DNA of 64,000 nucleotides from an uncultured Saprospiraceae bacterium. GTDB taxonomy: Bacteria > Bacteroidota > Bacteroidia > Chitinophagales > Saprospiraceae. The notes under the pieces are model-generated. The model did not search any database, was not told the origin of the DNA, and worked only from the letters and a program-made list of their open reading frames with translations. Made by a program: the position numbers and the translations under genes. The stretch spans positions 1-64,000 of the forward strand of contig CALEYL010000042.1 of the NCBI GenBank assembly GCA_937926205.1, in the 5' to 3' direction. Numbering within the stretch: position 1 is the stretch's first letter; each line of letters opens with the position of its first letter. Below are positions 52,540 to 61,683 of the stretch, piece after piece.

Positions 52540-54081
52540 ATGAGACGAATCACCGCTTTTTATTTTTTGGCGATAGCGCTGCTTTTTCATGCCTGCCAAA
52601 CTCCAAAACAGGCTGCCCAAATAACGGCGCCTGTGGAATTAAGCATCCTTCAGCTCAATGATGTCTACGAAATTGCACCGCTCGAAGGCGGAAAAGCCGG
52701 TGGCCTTGCCAGAGTAGCGACCGTACTCAGGGACCTGGAGCGCGAAAACCCCAATACCATCGCTGTTTTGTCGGGCGACTTTTTAAGTCCTTCTTTCATC
52801 GGCAGCCTGAAAATGGAGAACGGTGACCGCATTGCAGGTCTGCAAATGGTAGAAGCCCTGAATGCTGTTGGTCTGGACTATGTGACTTTCGGCAACCACG
52901 AATTCGACAACAAAGATCCTTTGCTGCTCAAAAAACGCATGGATGCCAGCCAGTTTCGCTATACCAGTTGCAATGCGCTGGAGGTGAAAAACGGCCAAAA
53001 GGGACCATTTATGCAAGCGCTGGACGGGAAAGATGTTCCTGTACCGGAATATGTCATCCGCGAATTTTCCAATGGCAATGGCGGCAAGTTCAGGTTGGGC
53101 ATCATTGGGGTGTTATTGCCTTTCGCCAGGCAAGACTATGTTCATTATTTACCGGTTTTTGAAACTTTCCAGGCAACCCTTAAAAAATTGCGCCCTCAGG
53201 TAGATGCTGTTGTTGCCCTGACCCATTTGGTTATAGAGGATGACGAAAAACTGGCTGCAGCTGCGCCCGGTGTTTTGCTGTTTATGGGGGGGCATGATCA
53301 CACCAATATGAGCCGTTTTGTAGAAAGCACTGTGATTACCAAAGCAGATGCAAATGCCAAAACAGTATACATTCACCGCATTTCATTCCATCCGGACAGT
53401 AAAATAGCGACGGTGCGCTCGTCTCTGAAAACGATAGACGATCGCATCGCTGAAGACGGGGCCACCAAAGCTGTCGTTGAAAAATGGCAGGCTTACGCCA
53501 ATAAAGCCATGACCCAAATGGGATACCAACCCGAACGCATCCTGATGCACGCCCAAACCCCGCTCGAATGCACAGAATCGGCCGTCCGCAGTCGGCCAAC
53601 CAATTATGGCCAGCTTGCAGCAGCCGCGTTTTCTACGGCATGGCCGGGCGCCGATGTCTATCTGCTCAACAGCGGCTCTATGCGCGTTGACGACAACCTC
53701 TCGGGCGACATCACCGAATACGATGTGCTGCGTACTTTTCCTTTTGCAGGCAGTATTGTCGAAATGGAGTTGCCCGGCGATGTTCTGAAACAGGTCCTTG
53801 ATATTGGCCTGGTAACAAACCGTACGGAAGGCGGCTATTTTCAGACCGCACGGGTAGAAGACAAGGGTGGGCAGTGGCAAATTGGCTCGGAACCACTCCG
53901 TCCGGATAAACGCTATCGCGTGGTCCTGCCTAAATTTGTCGCCGAAGGCAATGAGCGCAACCTCGATCTGCTCAAAAACCATCGTTTCCGCGAACAACCA
54001 TCGTTTTCTGTAAAGGGCACTTCCATAAAAAATGACGTGCGGGATATTGTCATTTACCACATGAGCCAGCTGAAGAAATAA
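52540..54081 (+). CDS. 5'-nucleotidase/UshA-family metallophosphatase, lipoprotein
   Basis: A 513-residue protein with a lipoprotein signal (LLFHAC, Cys19). The calcineurin-like half has LQLNDVYEIAP (the NDVYE subtype of the D-x-H site), VLSGDFLSPS, TFGNHEFDNKD, VALTHL and GGHDHTN. The C-terminal 5'-nucleotidase domain has AQTPLECTE, YLLNSGSMRVDDNLSGDI (in parts) and the nucleoside-binding segment. It should dephosphorylate nucleotides or sugar nucleotides in the periplasm. The divergent gene is an anti-sigma factor, with 184 bp between. Confidence 0.9.
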   Translation: MRRITAFYFLAIALLFHACQTPKQAAQITAPVELSILQLNDVYEIAPLEGGKAGGLARVATVLRDLERENPNTIAVLSGDFLSPSFIGSLKMENGDRIAGLQMVEALNAVGLDYVTFGNHEFDNKDPLLLKKRMDASQFRYTSCNALEVKNGQKGPFMQALDGKDVPVPEYVIREFSNGNGGKFRLGIIGVLLPFARQDYVHYLPVFETFQATLKKLRPQVDAVVALTHLVIEDDEKLAAAAPGVLLFMGGHDHTNMSRFVESTVITKADANAKTVYIHRISFHPDSKIATVRSSLKTIDDRIAEDGATKAVVEKWQAYANKAMTQMGYQPERILMHAQTPLECTESAVRSRPTNYGQLAAAAFSTAWPGADVYLLNSGSMRVDDNLSGDITEYDVLRTFPFAGSIVEMELPGDVLKQVLDIGLVTNRTEGGYFQTARVEDKGGQWQIGSEPLRPDKRYRVVLPKFVAEGNERNLDLLKNHRFREQPSFSVKGTSIKNDVRDIVIYHMSQLKK

Positions 54082-54126
54082 GCTGCAATCCCGCTAAATA
54101 TTGTTTATTCATTAACCCACGATCGC

Positions 54127-54906
54127 ATGACGCTAATTGAAATCGCAAATACGGTTACCGAAATTGCGAAAAGTGCCGGTGCTGCCATCCTCAGCATTTA
54201 CCACAATGTGGATGACATGCAGGTTTACCTGAAAGCCGACCAATCGCCTGTTACCATTGCCGACCGTGCTGCGAACGATATCATTTGCAGCGGTTTGTCT
54301 TTATTGCCGGAAAAGTATCCCATCATCGCTGAAGAAAGCAGGCAAATTCCATTTGAAGAGCGCCGGCATTACCACACCTACTGGCTGGTAGACCCTCTTG
54401 ACGGCACCAAAGAGTTTTTGAAAAAGAATGGCGAATTTGCTGTAAACATCGCTTTGGTCGAAGCAGGTCGCCCGGTTTTAGGGGTTATTTTTGACCCCTG
54501 CGCCAATGAAATATACTGGGCGGTAAAGGACCACGGGGCTTTTCTTGAAAGAAACGGGCATACAAGCCGCCTTAAAGCGGCCTCTTTTCAATTGAAGGAT
54601 CCCGGATTGAAAGTGACTTGCTCGCGCTCCCATCTCAATGAAGCCACACAAGCATACATTGACACCCTGACAGATCCGGTCATTATCCCGAAAGGCAGCG
54701 CGCTTAAATTTTTGCTACTGGCATCCGGTGAAGCGCATTTGTATCCCCGGGTCGGGCAAACCAGCGAGTGGGATACCGGAGCTGCACAGATTATTCTTGA
54801 AGAAGCCGGCGGCGCATTGCTGGATTTTTACAGCGGCAAGCCCCTCGTTTACAACAAAGAAGCGCTGGTGAATCCGGATTTTATTGCCATGGGTCACCTG
54901 AATTAG
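54127..54906 (+). CDS. cysQ: 3'(2'),5'-bisphosphate nucleotidase
   Basis: A 259-residue inositol-monophosphatase-fold enzyme. Motifs: IIAEES (metal Glu), WLVDPLDGTKEFLKKNG and SEWDTGAAQIILEEAGG. It removes the 3'-phosphate of PAP in sulfur assimilation and sulfation metabolism in the cytoplasm. It follows the nucleotidase gene after 45 bp. Confidence 0.94.
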   Translation: MTLIEIANTVTEIAKSAGAAILSIYHNVDDMQVYLKADQSPVTIADRAANDIICSGLSLLPEKYPIIAEESRQIPFEERRHYHTYWLVDPLDGTKEFLKKNGEFAVNIALVEAGRPVLGVIFDPCANEIYWAVKDHGAFLERNGHTSRLKAASFQLKDPGLKVTCSRSHLNEATQAYIDTLTDPVIIPKGSALKFLLLASGEAHLYPRVGQTSEWDTGAAQIILEEAGGALLDFYSGKPLVYNKEALVNPDFIAMGHLN

Positions 54907-54935
54907 GCATTGGATAATTAATAACAACAATAAGT

Positions 54936-55047
54936 ATGAAAAGAGTAACCGGCATCGGCGGCATCTTTTTTAAGTGTCAGAATCCGGCGCAATTAAAAAG
55001 TGGTATAGCCTTTTAAAGATTTGTACGGGGAAGACGGCGCTACCAAA
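54936..55047 (+). pseudogene. N-terminal fragment of a VOC/glyoxalase-family gene
   Basis: From the ATG at 54936 the frame reads MKRVTGIGGIFFKCQNPAQL, the characteristic start of a VOC (glyoxalase/bleomycin-resistance) protein, then stops after 26 codons. A one-base shift would give WYS near the break, where intact homologues usually continue with K-x-WY. Bases up to the next gene give no further VOC domain, so the remaining about 100 codons are lost. Confidence 0.5.
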
Positions 55048-55058
55048 TAAGCAGGCCG

Positions 55059-56261
55059 TCACACCAGCGCTAAAGGCTCAAATCGCTGCCCCAGAATAGC
55101 GGCGGCGTCTGCCTCCAGCCACCGGTTGAGTATGGTGGCATAAACCTGCCGAAAATCCGTATCATACTTCAGGTCGCCGTCGTCAAGCTGGCTTAAATTG
55201 GGTGCAGCATTACAAAATCCGGCTTTTTTCAAACCGCCTCCAAGCAAAAAAAGGTTGTTTGCTGCCCCGTGATCGGTTCCGCCTGAGCCATTTTGCTTAA
55301 CCCGCCTTCCAAACTCCGAAAAGGTCATAATGAGCGTTTCGTCAAGCAGTCTTTTCGACTTCAAATCCTGAATAAAAGCTTTCATACCATCAGCATATTG
55401 GCGCAACAGTCGTTCCTGCTGGGGTTTCTGATTGGCGTGGGTATCAAAGCCGGTAAGGCTGACGTAGTAAATGCGGATGTCAGAATCCGCCGTCATCAAT
55501 TCTGCTATTTGTTTCAGGTCTTTGCCAAACGGCGTTTGCGGATATTCCGCTTTGGCGCGGTGGGTTTGCATTTGCTGGTGCAGATAACCGGCTGAAGCCT
55601 GCGTATCGGCCATTACCTTGTAGAGGTAGGCCACGTTTTCTTCATCGTGGTGACCGACTGTTGCCCCGTATTTGCCCACTGCTTTGAGCAGGCGGCTGTC
55701 GGTTGTCCGTTTCAATTGCGCAATGTCGCTGACGGCAAAGCCATTCCGAAGGTTTCCTTTTAAGGCAAGACTGAGTCCATCATCTACTTCTAATGCGTGG
55801 TAAGGCTTGTCACAACCTTCACAATGGGTATCCAGATAGCGTCCGATCCAGCCTGTGGCCAGATAGTCGCTGCTGTCGCTGGCAGTGTGCCAGATGTCCA
55901 TGGAGCGAAAATGCGACCGGTCGGGATTCGGGTACCCTACATTGTTCAGGATGCTGACGAGGCCTTCGTCGTACAATTCCCGCAGGGACTGCAGGGCCGG
56001 ATGGAACCCCAGTTCCTCACTCACCGGCAATACTTCGCTGCTCTTTAGCGCCAGAGAAGGGCGGTTCTGGTAGTATAAGTCGTTGCGGTAAGGTACAATG
56101 GTGTTGAGGCCATCATTACCGCCTGAAAATTGTACGACAACCAGTTTTTTCCCAGCCTGCCCGCCAAGCAGGCGTTTCGATTGAAAATCCATCAAAAATG
56201 ACGGCGCCATCAGGGCGGTAGACGCCAGCGCGGTAGACCTTAAAAAATCCCTTCTTTTCAT
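55059..56261 (-). CDS. DUF1501-family exported protein
   Basis: A 400-residue protein with a twin-arginine signal (MKRRDFLRSTALASTALMAP). The mature part matches the DUF1501 (sulfatase-like/alkaline-phosphatase-fold) pattern: VVVQFSGGNDGLNTIVPY, SHFRSMDIWHTA, FDTHANQK, LIMTFSEFGRRVKQNGSGGTDHG. These proteins are exported, often by Tat, with no assigned activity. The gene is transcribed with the DUF1800 gene 71 bp upstream, the usual pairing. Confidence 0.9.
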   Translation of the reverse strand: MKRRDFLRSTALASTALMAPSFLMDFQSKRLLGGQAGKKLVVVQFSGGNDGLNTIVPYRNDLYYQNRPSLALKSSEVLPVSEELGFHPALQSLRELYDEGLVSILNNVGYPNPDRSHFRSMDIWHTASDSSDYLATGWIGRYLDTHCEGCDKPYHALEVDDGLSLALKGNLRNGFAVSDIAQLKRTTDSRLLKAVGKYGATVGHHDEENVAYLYKVMADTQASAGYLHQQMQTHRAKAEYPQTPFGKDLKQIAELMTADSDIRIYYVSLTGFDTHANQKPQQERLLRQYADGMKAFIQDLKSKRLLDETLIMTFSEFGRRVKQNGSGGTDHGAANNLFLLGGGLKKAGFCNAAPNLSQLDDGDLKYDTDFRQVYATILNRWLEADAAAILGQRFEPLALV

Positions 56262-56332
56262 GTTTCTTCTTTTTTGATTCGCTGGTTTTTAAGAGCTTGT
56301 GTCGTCAGACCAATTTGAGCTAAAGCCTGTCG

Positions 56333-57718
56333 TCAACACATTTGATATTCCGGCAACGACATCAGCGCCATTGTTGTGATCCGGATGCGCTCTTCCCGGC
56401 TGAGGTTGCCATGTAGGTATTCTGATAAAACTTCAGAGAAGCGCGGGGCTGGCGCCTGCAATAAAAAATCAGCCAGCACGTCCGGGATTTGCTCATCACT
56501 GACACCATTCAGCAACAGGAAAATGCTGCTCATATCTACACTTGCCTGTAATTTTTTCATGGCTTTTTCGCGTTCTGCTGCTTCTGGTTCTCCTTTCGTC
56601 CGCAAATTAACTTCAGCACTATTGAAAAGATAACCGGCGAGGCTCATCCGTAAAGTGAGGGTAGAATTGTCAATCCAGTGGCGACCGCCTGGCCAGCCTG
56701 CTACATTTGGTGGATTGAATAAAACCTGGCCGAGGGCCCGCTGGACGAATACCAGAGAAAATTCGTTTTCAAACCGGATATTCAGCTTGCGCAAAATGCC
56801 CGCCATAAGGTCAACGGGGGATTTAATTTTCGATCCCATATTCTGAGGCGAATAAAACCAGTCGCTCTCAAAAATGGTCCGCAACAAAGTTTCAATCTGG
56901 TAATCTGACTCGTAAAATCGTTTCGACAACAGGGCAACGTACTCTTCGTTAACCTGCTCGTTGACAAAATAGCGGTAGGCTTTCCGGGCGATAAAGTCGG
57001 CCGTGGCGCGCTGATCCAGCAGGCGTTCAATGATGTCGCCGCCGTCAAAACGGCCGCTCTCGCCCATGAAATGCTTGAGACCGTAATCGTGCTGGCCAGG
57101 CCGGAATACAAATTCTCCACGCAAATTGCTGGACCAACCCGTAAAGGCCTTCGCCGCTTCTTTCACATCCGTTTCTGAATAATGTCCCCGGCCGATGGTG
57201 AACAGTTCCATGAGTTCGCGTGCAAAATTTTCATTGGGGCTGTCTTTGCGATTTTGCTGGTTGTTCAAAAACCGGATCATGGCAACATCTTGCGCCATTC
57301 GGAGGGTAAGTTCGCGAAAACTCCCCAGCGCATGGCTTCGCAGGGTATTCAACTGAGCCAGGGCTAAGGGAGATAACTTCGATTGACAGGCAAAATGGCC
57401 ATGCCAGAAAAGAGTCGCCCGTTCCAGCAGGGCACTTTGTGCCGGATCCGCCATGCGTTGCAGCCAGTCACTGCTTTGAAGGGCAACCATCCGGCGTTCG
57501 TCTTTTATCCTTTCCAGCATGGCCTCCCGGGTTGCTTCCTCTGCTGCTCCGGAAGCTTCCGGGACTGGGGCGCCCGGTTTTAGTTTTGCTTTTTTGGCTT
57601 CATCAAACAGGTGGTTTACCGCTTTGGAGATGCCCCAGTTTCGGCGTTCCATCCATTCCTCAACGCTTAGTCCGAATCCTGCCCGCCAGTGAAGGTGCTT
57701 TATTTTGTCCATTTGCAC
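56333..57718 (-). CDS. DUF1800-family protein
   Basis: A 461-residue protein (start possibly two codons later at MDKIKHLHWRAGFG). The DUF1800 core is recognised by LHWRAGFGLS, ATLFWHGHFACQ, NENFARELMELFTIGRGHY, AAKAFTGWS and FNPPNVAGWPGG. No signal peptide is seen. DUF1800 and DUF1501 genes occur together in many Bacteroidota and Planctomycetota; their joint function is unknown. Confidence 0.9.
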   Translation of the reverse strand: MQMDKIKHLHWRAGFGLSVEEWMERRNWGISKAVNHLFDEAKKAKLKPGAPVPEASGAAEEATREAMLERIKDERRMVALQSSDWLQRMADPAQSALLERATLFWHGHFACQSKLSPLALAQLNTLRSHALGSFRELTLRMAQDVAMIRFLNNQQNRKDSPNENFARELMELFTIGRGHYSETDVKEAAKAFTGWSSNLRGEFVFRPGQHDYGLKHFMGESGRFDGGDIIERLLDQRATADFIARKAYRYFVNEQVNEEYVALLSKRFYESDYQIETLLRTIFESDWFYSPQNMGSKIKSPVDLMAGILRKLNIRFENEFSLVFVQRALGQVLFNPPNVAGWPGGRHWIDNSTLTLRMSLAGYLFNSAEVNLRTKGEPEAAEREKAMKKLQASVDMSSIFLLLNGVSDEQIPDVLADFLLQAPAPRFSEVLSEYLHGNLSREERIRITTMALMSLPEYQMC

Positions 57719-57804
57719 GCATGTTTCGCCATTCGACCGGCCAATAAAATAGTAGGTTTAACGACCATCTCTTTTTTTAACTTTACCCTAACAGGAATCC
57801 TTGA

Positions 57805-57812
57805 TACCTTTG
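57805..57812 (+). promoter_or_regulatory. Candidate -7 element for the 57882 lipoprotein gene
   Basis: TACCTTTG matches TAnnTTTG about 70 bases upstream of the ATG at 57882. No clear -33 TTG lies at the usual spacing. Confidence 0.4.
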
Positions 57813-57881
57813 TCCCGGGAAAAGGCCGCCTTGTCCTTTTCACATGCTCTTTTTCTTTGGTGATCAAAGTTTTTTTAATTC

Positions 57882-58400
57882 ATGCGTAACTTCAAAATAA
57901 TCCTGCTCTTTACAGGCCTGTTTCTGGCAGCCTGCGACCCCCGGGGAAGTCAGGTAGCCGCTATTCAGAAGCTGGAAAACCAACTTCGCCAGCAAAAAGA
58001 AGCCCGGCCAGATACCACAGCGGCAAATGCACTGATCGAAAAAAGCCTTGCTTTTGCCGCGGCATACCCAAAAGATACTTTGACACCTTCTTTTTTATTT
58101 CAGGCAGCCGACGTGTTGCGCGGGATTGAAAAAGCAGAGGATGCGGTACGCCTGTGGGGACGTGTCAACGCGGATTATCCCGATTTTGATCGCGCCCCCG
58201 ATGCCTTGTTTTTACAGGGTTTTACCTGTGAAAACAACCTTTCGGACCCAGTCCGGGCGATGGCCTATTACCAAACTTTTTTGGATAAATACCCCAAACA
58301 TCCTTTGGCGGGCGATGTCGCCCTGTCGCTGGAATACCTCAAATCGGGAAAAGACGTGGAAGAGCTGATCAAATCCTTTCCAAAACCTCCGGCACAGTAA
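57882..58400 (+). CDS. TPR-like lipoprotein
   Basis: A 172-residue protein with a lipoprotein signal (LFLAAC, Cys18). Helical repeats (FLFQAADVLRGIEKAEDAVRLW; APDALFLQGFTCENNLSDPVRAMAYYQTFLDKYPKHPLAGDVALSLEYL, seen as two or three TPR-type units) occupy about 60-160, similar to BamD/YbgF-type tetratricopeptides. Its stop codon overlaps the next start (TAATG), implying coupling with the FkbM gene. Confidence 0.82.
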   Translation: MRNFKIILLFTGLFLAACDPRGSQVAAIQKLENQLRQQKEARPDTTAANALIEKSLAFAAAYPKDTLTPSFLFQAADVLRGIEKAEDAVRLWGRVNADYPDFDRAPDALFLQGFTCENNLSDPVRAMAYYQTFLDKYPKHPLAGDVALSLEYLKSGKDVEELIKSFPKPPAQ

Positions 58401-59137
58401 TGGATACTGTTTTTCATCGCCTGATCCGGAAGGCCCGTCACAAGCAGTCGTTTTTGGCTACTTGCCGGGCCAACGGCCTGATGTTGGACTACGGTGAAAA
58501 TGCATCCGGAATTGGAATTTTCAAAGAGATTTTTGTTCAGCGGGCGTATGCCGATTTTTTCCCTTTTCATGAAGCGGCTACGGTCATTGACATTGGCGGT
58601 CATTTTGGTTATTTTGCATTGTTCGCAGCCGTCAACCTTGCCGATAAAGGACAGGTTATTACAGTAGAACCTTCCCGGCATAATTTTGAAAAGCTGGAGC
58701 GCAACCTGAACCAAAGCGGATTCGGAAAAAAAGTTTTGGCCCTGAATCGGGCAGTAGCCCCAATAGCAGGATCCCTGAAACTGTATACCGGCAAAAGTGA
58801 AAACAATACCCTCGTGGCCCCTTCCGAAGGCGGAAGCTGGGAAATGACAGAAGCCATTACTCTTGACGAACTCATCGGAGACCTGAGCATGGTTCATTTC
58901 CTGAAAATGGACTGTGAAGGGGCTGAATATGAGGTACTGTATGGCGCCGACCGCGGGGTTCTGGATCGCATTCAAACCATTTCCATGGAGTTTCACGATT
59001 TGAAAAGTGCTCAAAAAAATGGCTTGAAGCTGGCGCAATTCCTGAAATCAAGCGGTTTCAATGTGGTGCGTTTTCACCACAACACTACCTCCATGGGTAA
59101 TAATTATGGGCATATTGTGGCGACTAAAGCCCTTTAA
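58400..59137 (+). CDS. FkbM-family SAM-dependent methyltransferase
   Basis: A 245-residue protein. The SAM-binding motif is VIDIGGHFGYFALFAA (about 68-83), followed by VITVEPSRHNFEKLERNL and FLKMDCEGAEYEVLYGA, the FkbM signature. It methylates a hydroxyl group of a small molecule or glycan; the acceptor is unknown. Coupled to the TPR lipoprotein upstream by a 1-base overlap. Confidence 0.9.
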   Translation: MDTVFHRLIRKARHKQSFLATCRANGLMLDYGENASGIGIFKEIFVQRAYADFFPFHEAATVIDIGGHFGYFALFAAVNLADKGQVITVEPSRHNFEKLERNLNQSGFGKKVLALNRAVAPIAGSLKLYTGKSENNTLVAPSEGGSWEMTEAITLDELIGDLSMVHFLKMDCEGAEYEVLYGADRGVLDRIQTISMEFHDLKSAQKNGLKLAQFLKSSGFNVVRFHHNTTSMGNNYGHIVATKAL

Positions 59138-59225
59138 ATACAGTGAGGTCAACCATTATGTACAATTACTTGTAATACAATGTGCTGACAGATCGTTAAT
59201 TTTACAGAAAAAAAATTACCATTCC

Positions 59226-60401
59226 ATGAGGCTGACAATGCTACTCGTTTTTACCATGTTCAACATGCTGCGCCTTCAGGGCCAGGGCATGGAATTTTTT
59301 CACGGCACCTGGGCGGAAGCGCTTGAGGAAGCTAAAAAACAAGACCGGATCATTTTTGTGGATGCATTTGCCGTTTGGTGCGGCCCCTGCAAAATGATGT
59401 CCCAAAACGTCTTTCCCAATGAAAAAGTGGGGGCATTTTTCAACCACAATTTCATCAATATGAAACTGGATATGGAGCAGGGCGAAGGCCTGGAGTTTCG
59501 CAAGAAATATCCGGTCGCTGCATTTCCAACACTTTTTTTCATTGACGCTGAAGGCAAAGTCGTACAGCAGGTGCGGGGCGCTCAGGACGTAAACGCCTTT
59601 ATTGAGTTGGGCAAAAGAGTCATGGCAAAAGCGGATAGAAGCGGGGAATACGCCGCCGAATACGAAAAAGGCAACCGCGATCCGGAGTTGGTGATGAAGT
59701 ATGTGCAGGCCCTGAACAAGGCCGGCAAACCAAGCCTGCAAATCTCCAACGAATACCTCCGCAGTCAGAAAGACCTGACCACGCCACAAAATCTTAATTT
59801 TATTCTGGAGGCCACAGTGGCAGCCGATTCCAAGATTTTTGACCTTCTGATAGAAAACAGGGCAAAGATCGCCAAACTCAACTCTGAGGCAGCTGTAAAA
59901 AATCGCATTTTACATGCCTGCGAAGCAACGGTACAGAAAGCCATTGAATTCCGCAACCGGGAATTGCTGCAGGAAGCCAAGGACAAAATGAAAAAGAACT
60001 ACGCTGAAAAGTCGGGTACTTTTTCAGCAAAAGCAGAAATGGACTACAGCCTTATAGCCGGCGAAGTAAAAGAATACCTCGCAGCTGTAAAAGAATATAC
60101 CGGACAAGCGCCGGGCAACGAACCGGTAGAACTTTCGAAAGTTGCCATTGCCATCACCAACAATTTTCACAACGACGAAAAAGCGATGAAGCAGGCTGAG
60201 GTTTATGCCAAAAAGGCTGCCGAAAGTGCAGACGGTAATTATGAGCACTATTTTACCTATGCCAACATCTTAGCTAAAAACGGCAAAAAAGAAGCGGCCA
60301 TCAAAGCCGCCGAAAAATCGCTGGAGCTGGCCCAGGCCAAAGGTGTTGCCGCTTCCCGTATGGTGCAGACGTTTATTGAAAGATTGAAAGCAGGGGATTA
60401 A
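59226..60401 (+). CDS. Secreted thioredoxin-fold protein with helical C-terminal region
   Basis: 391 residues from the ATG at 59226 (the longer frame from 59061 overlaps the FkbM gene). A signal peptide (about 1-20, MLRLQGQG) precedes a thioredoxin domain with active site WCGPCK (near residue 46) and cis-Pro in AAFPTLFF. The C-terminal 240 residues are helical, Lys/Glu-rich and probably TPR-like. It likely handles disulfides or acts as a chaperone in the periplasm. A paralogue follows after 45 bp. Confidence 0.87.
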   Translation: MRLTMLLVFTMFNMLRLQGQGMEFFHGTWAEALEEAKKQDRIIFVDAFAVWCGPCKMMSQNVFPNEKVGAFFNHNFINMKLDMEQGEGLEFRKKYPVAAFPTLFFIDAEGKVVQQVRGAQDVNAFIELGKRVMAKADRSGEYAAEYEKGNRDPELVMKYVQALNKAGKPSLQISNEYLRSQKDLTTPQNLNFILEATVAADSKIFDLLIENRAKIAKLNSEAAVKNRILHACEATVQKAIEFRNRELLQEAKDKMKKNYAEKSGTFSAKAEMDYSLIAGEVKEYLAAVKEYTGQAPGNEPVELSKVAIAITNNFHNDEKAMKQAEVYAKKAAESADGNYEHYFTYANILAKNGKKEAAIKAAEKSLELAQAKGVAASRMVQTFIERLKAGD

Positions 60402-60446
60402 TTACCCGGTGTTTATTTTCTCATTTCTCAACACAAGCTATTACAC

Positions 60447-61595
60447 ATGAGAATTGCACTCATTCTGGCCTTCCAGATTTTGACCGCAGGCGCACTTTTG
60501 GCCCAACAAGGCGGCATTAAGTTTACGGAAAGCGCCGCCTGGAAGGACCTTCTGGCCAAAGCCAAATCTATGGACCGCGTCATCTTTATGGATGCCTATA
60601 CCACCTGGTGCGGCCCATGCAAAATGATGTCCAAGAATGTATTTACCGACAAAGAAGTCGGCGATTATTACAATGCCAACTTCATCAATGTCAAAATAGA
60701 CATGGAAGCTGGCGAAGGCATTGCACTGGCTTCTCAGTACGCGGTGCGGGCTTACCCGACCCTGCTTTTTATTGACGGAGACGGCGAAATTGTGCATCGG
60801 GCAGTGGGTTACCACGAGTCTGACGCATTCATCCAACTTGGCAAAAAAGCAATGGATCCCTCCAGCCGTATTTCAGGTATGAAGGCGCGTTTTGCCAAAG
60901 GCGACCGCGACCCTGAATTCCTGAAGAGCTACGCGGAGGTCCTCTACAATGCCATGGACAACGGCTACGGCGATGTTGCCGATGCCTATCTGGGAACGCA
61001 GTCTGACTGGAAAACACCGGAGAACCTCCAGTTCATATTCCAGTATACCCAAAGTACAGATTCCAAGCTTTTTGATTTCATCGTCAACAACAAAGCAGCA
61101 TTTGAGCAAAATTTCGGTAAAGAAATGCTCATGGGCAAAGTGGAACAACTTGTTGCTCAAAAAGTCTTGAGCAATGCGATGCCCGACCTGAAGGAAGCAG
61201 ATGCATTGTATGCTAAAGCTTATCCTGAAATGGCCGGCCAGATGTCGGCGCGCTTCCGCATGAATTACTACCAAATGACCGGCGATGTGGGCAACTTCTC
61301 CAAATCTGCAGTCGAATTCTTTGACAAGTATCCGTCTCAGGATATGATGCAGTTGAACAATGCAGCCTGGACATTTTACGAAAGTGTAGAGGACAAAGCC
61401 ATGCTGAAAAAAGCCATCGGCTGGGCAAAAGCCTCGGTAAAACTGGATCCCCAGTATTTCAACAGCGATACGCTTGCCGCTTTGTACTACAAAATCGGAG
61501 ACAAGAAAAAAGCTAAAAAAGCAGCTCTGGCTGCCATTGCAATTGCTAAAAAGAATGGTGAAGACTACTCCGGTACGGAGCAGTTTTTGAAGTAG
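60447..61595 (+). CDS. Secreted thioredoxin-fold protein (paralogue)
   Basis: A 382-residue protein with signal peptide (ending LLAQQ), WCGPCK active site near residue 52, cis-Pro in RAYPTLLF, and a helical C-terminal region ending in a TPR-like unit (FNSDTLAALYYKIGDKKKAKKAALAAIAIAKK). It matches the upstream gene along its whole length, indicating tandem duplication. Followed by a hairpin terminator. Confidence 0.87.
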   Translation: MRIALILAFQILTAGALLAQQGGIKFTESAAWKDLLAKAKSMDRVIFMDAYTTWCGPCKMMSKNVFTDKEVGDYYNANFINVKIDMEAGEGIALASQYAVRAYPTLLFIDGDGEIVHRAVGYHESDAFIQLGKKAMDPSSRISGMKARFAKGDRDPEFLKSYAEVLYNAMDNGYGDVADAYLGTQSDWKTPENLQFIFQYTQSTDSKLFDFIVNNKAAFEQNFGKEMLMGKVEQLVAQKVLSNAMPDLKEADALYAKAYPEMAGQMSARFRMNYYQMTGDVGNFSKSAVEFFDKYPSQDMMQLNNAAWTFYESVEDKAMLKKAIGWAKASVKLDPQYFNSDTLAALYYKIGDKKKAKKAALAAIAIAKKNGEDYSGTEQFLK

Positions 61596-61617
61596 TATTT
61601 TGATTCATCATCAACGT

Positions 61618-61660
61618 CATCAGCCGTTTGGCATTCAGGCCGGACGGCTGATGTCTTTTG
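61618..61660 (+). terminator. Hairpin terminator between the thioredoxin pair and thiL
   Basis: CATCAGCCGT (61618-61627) and ACGGCTGATG (61644-61653) form a perfect 10-bp stem, followed by TCTTTTG. Its position argues that thiL starts downstream of it, at 61684, not at the earlier ATG at 61600. Confidence 0.65.
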
Positions 61661-61683
61661 TACTCATTCATATGCCTTCAAGC

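Noticed and set aside
61600..61683. Upstream start for thiL
   Set aside because: The extra codons overlap a hairpin terminator, and the family-like sequence begins at 61684.
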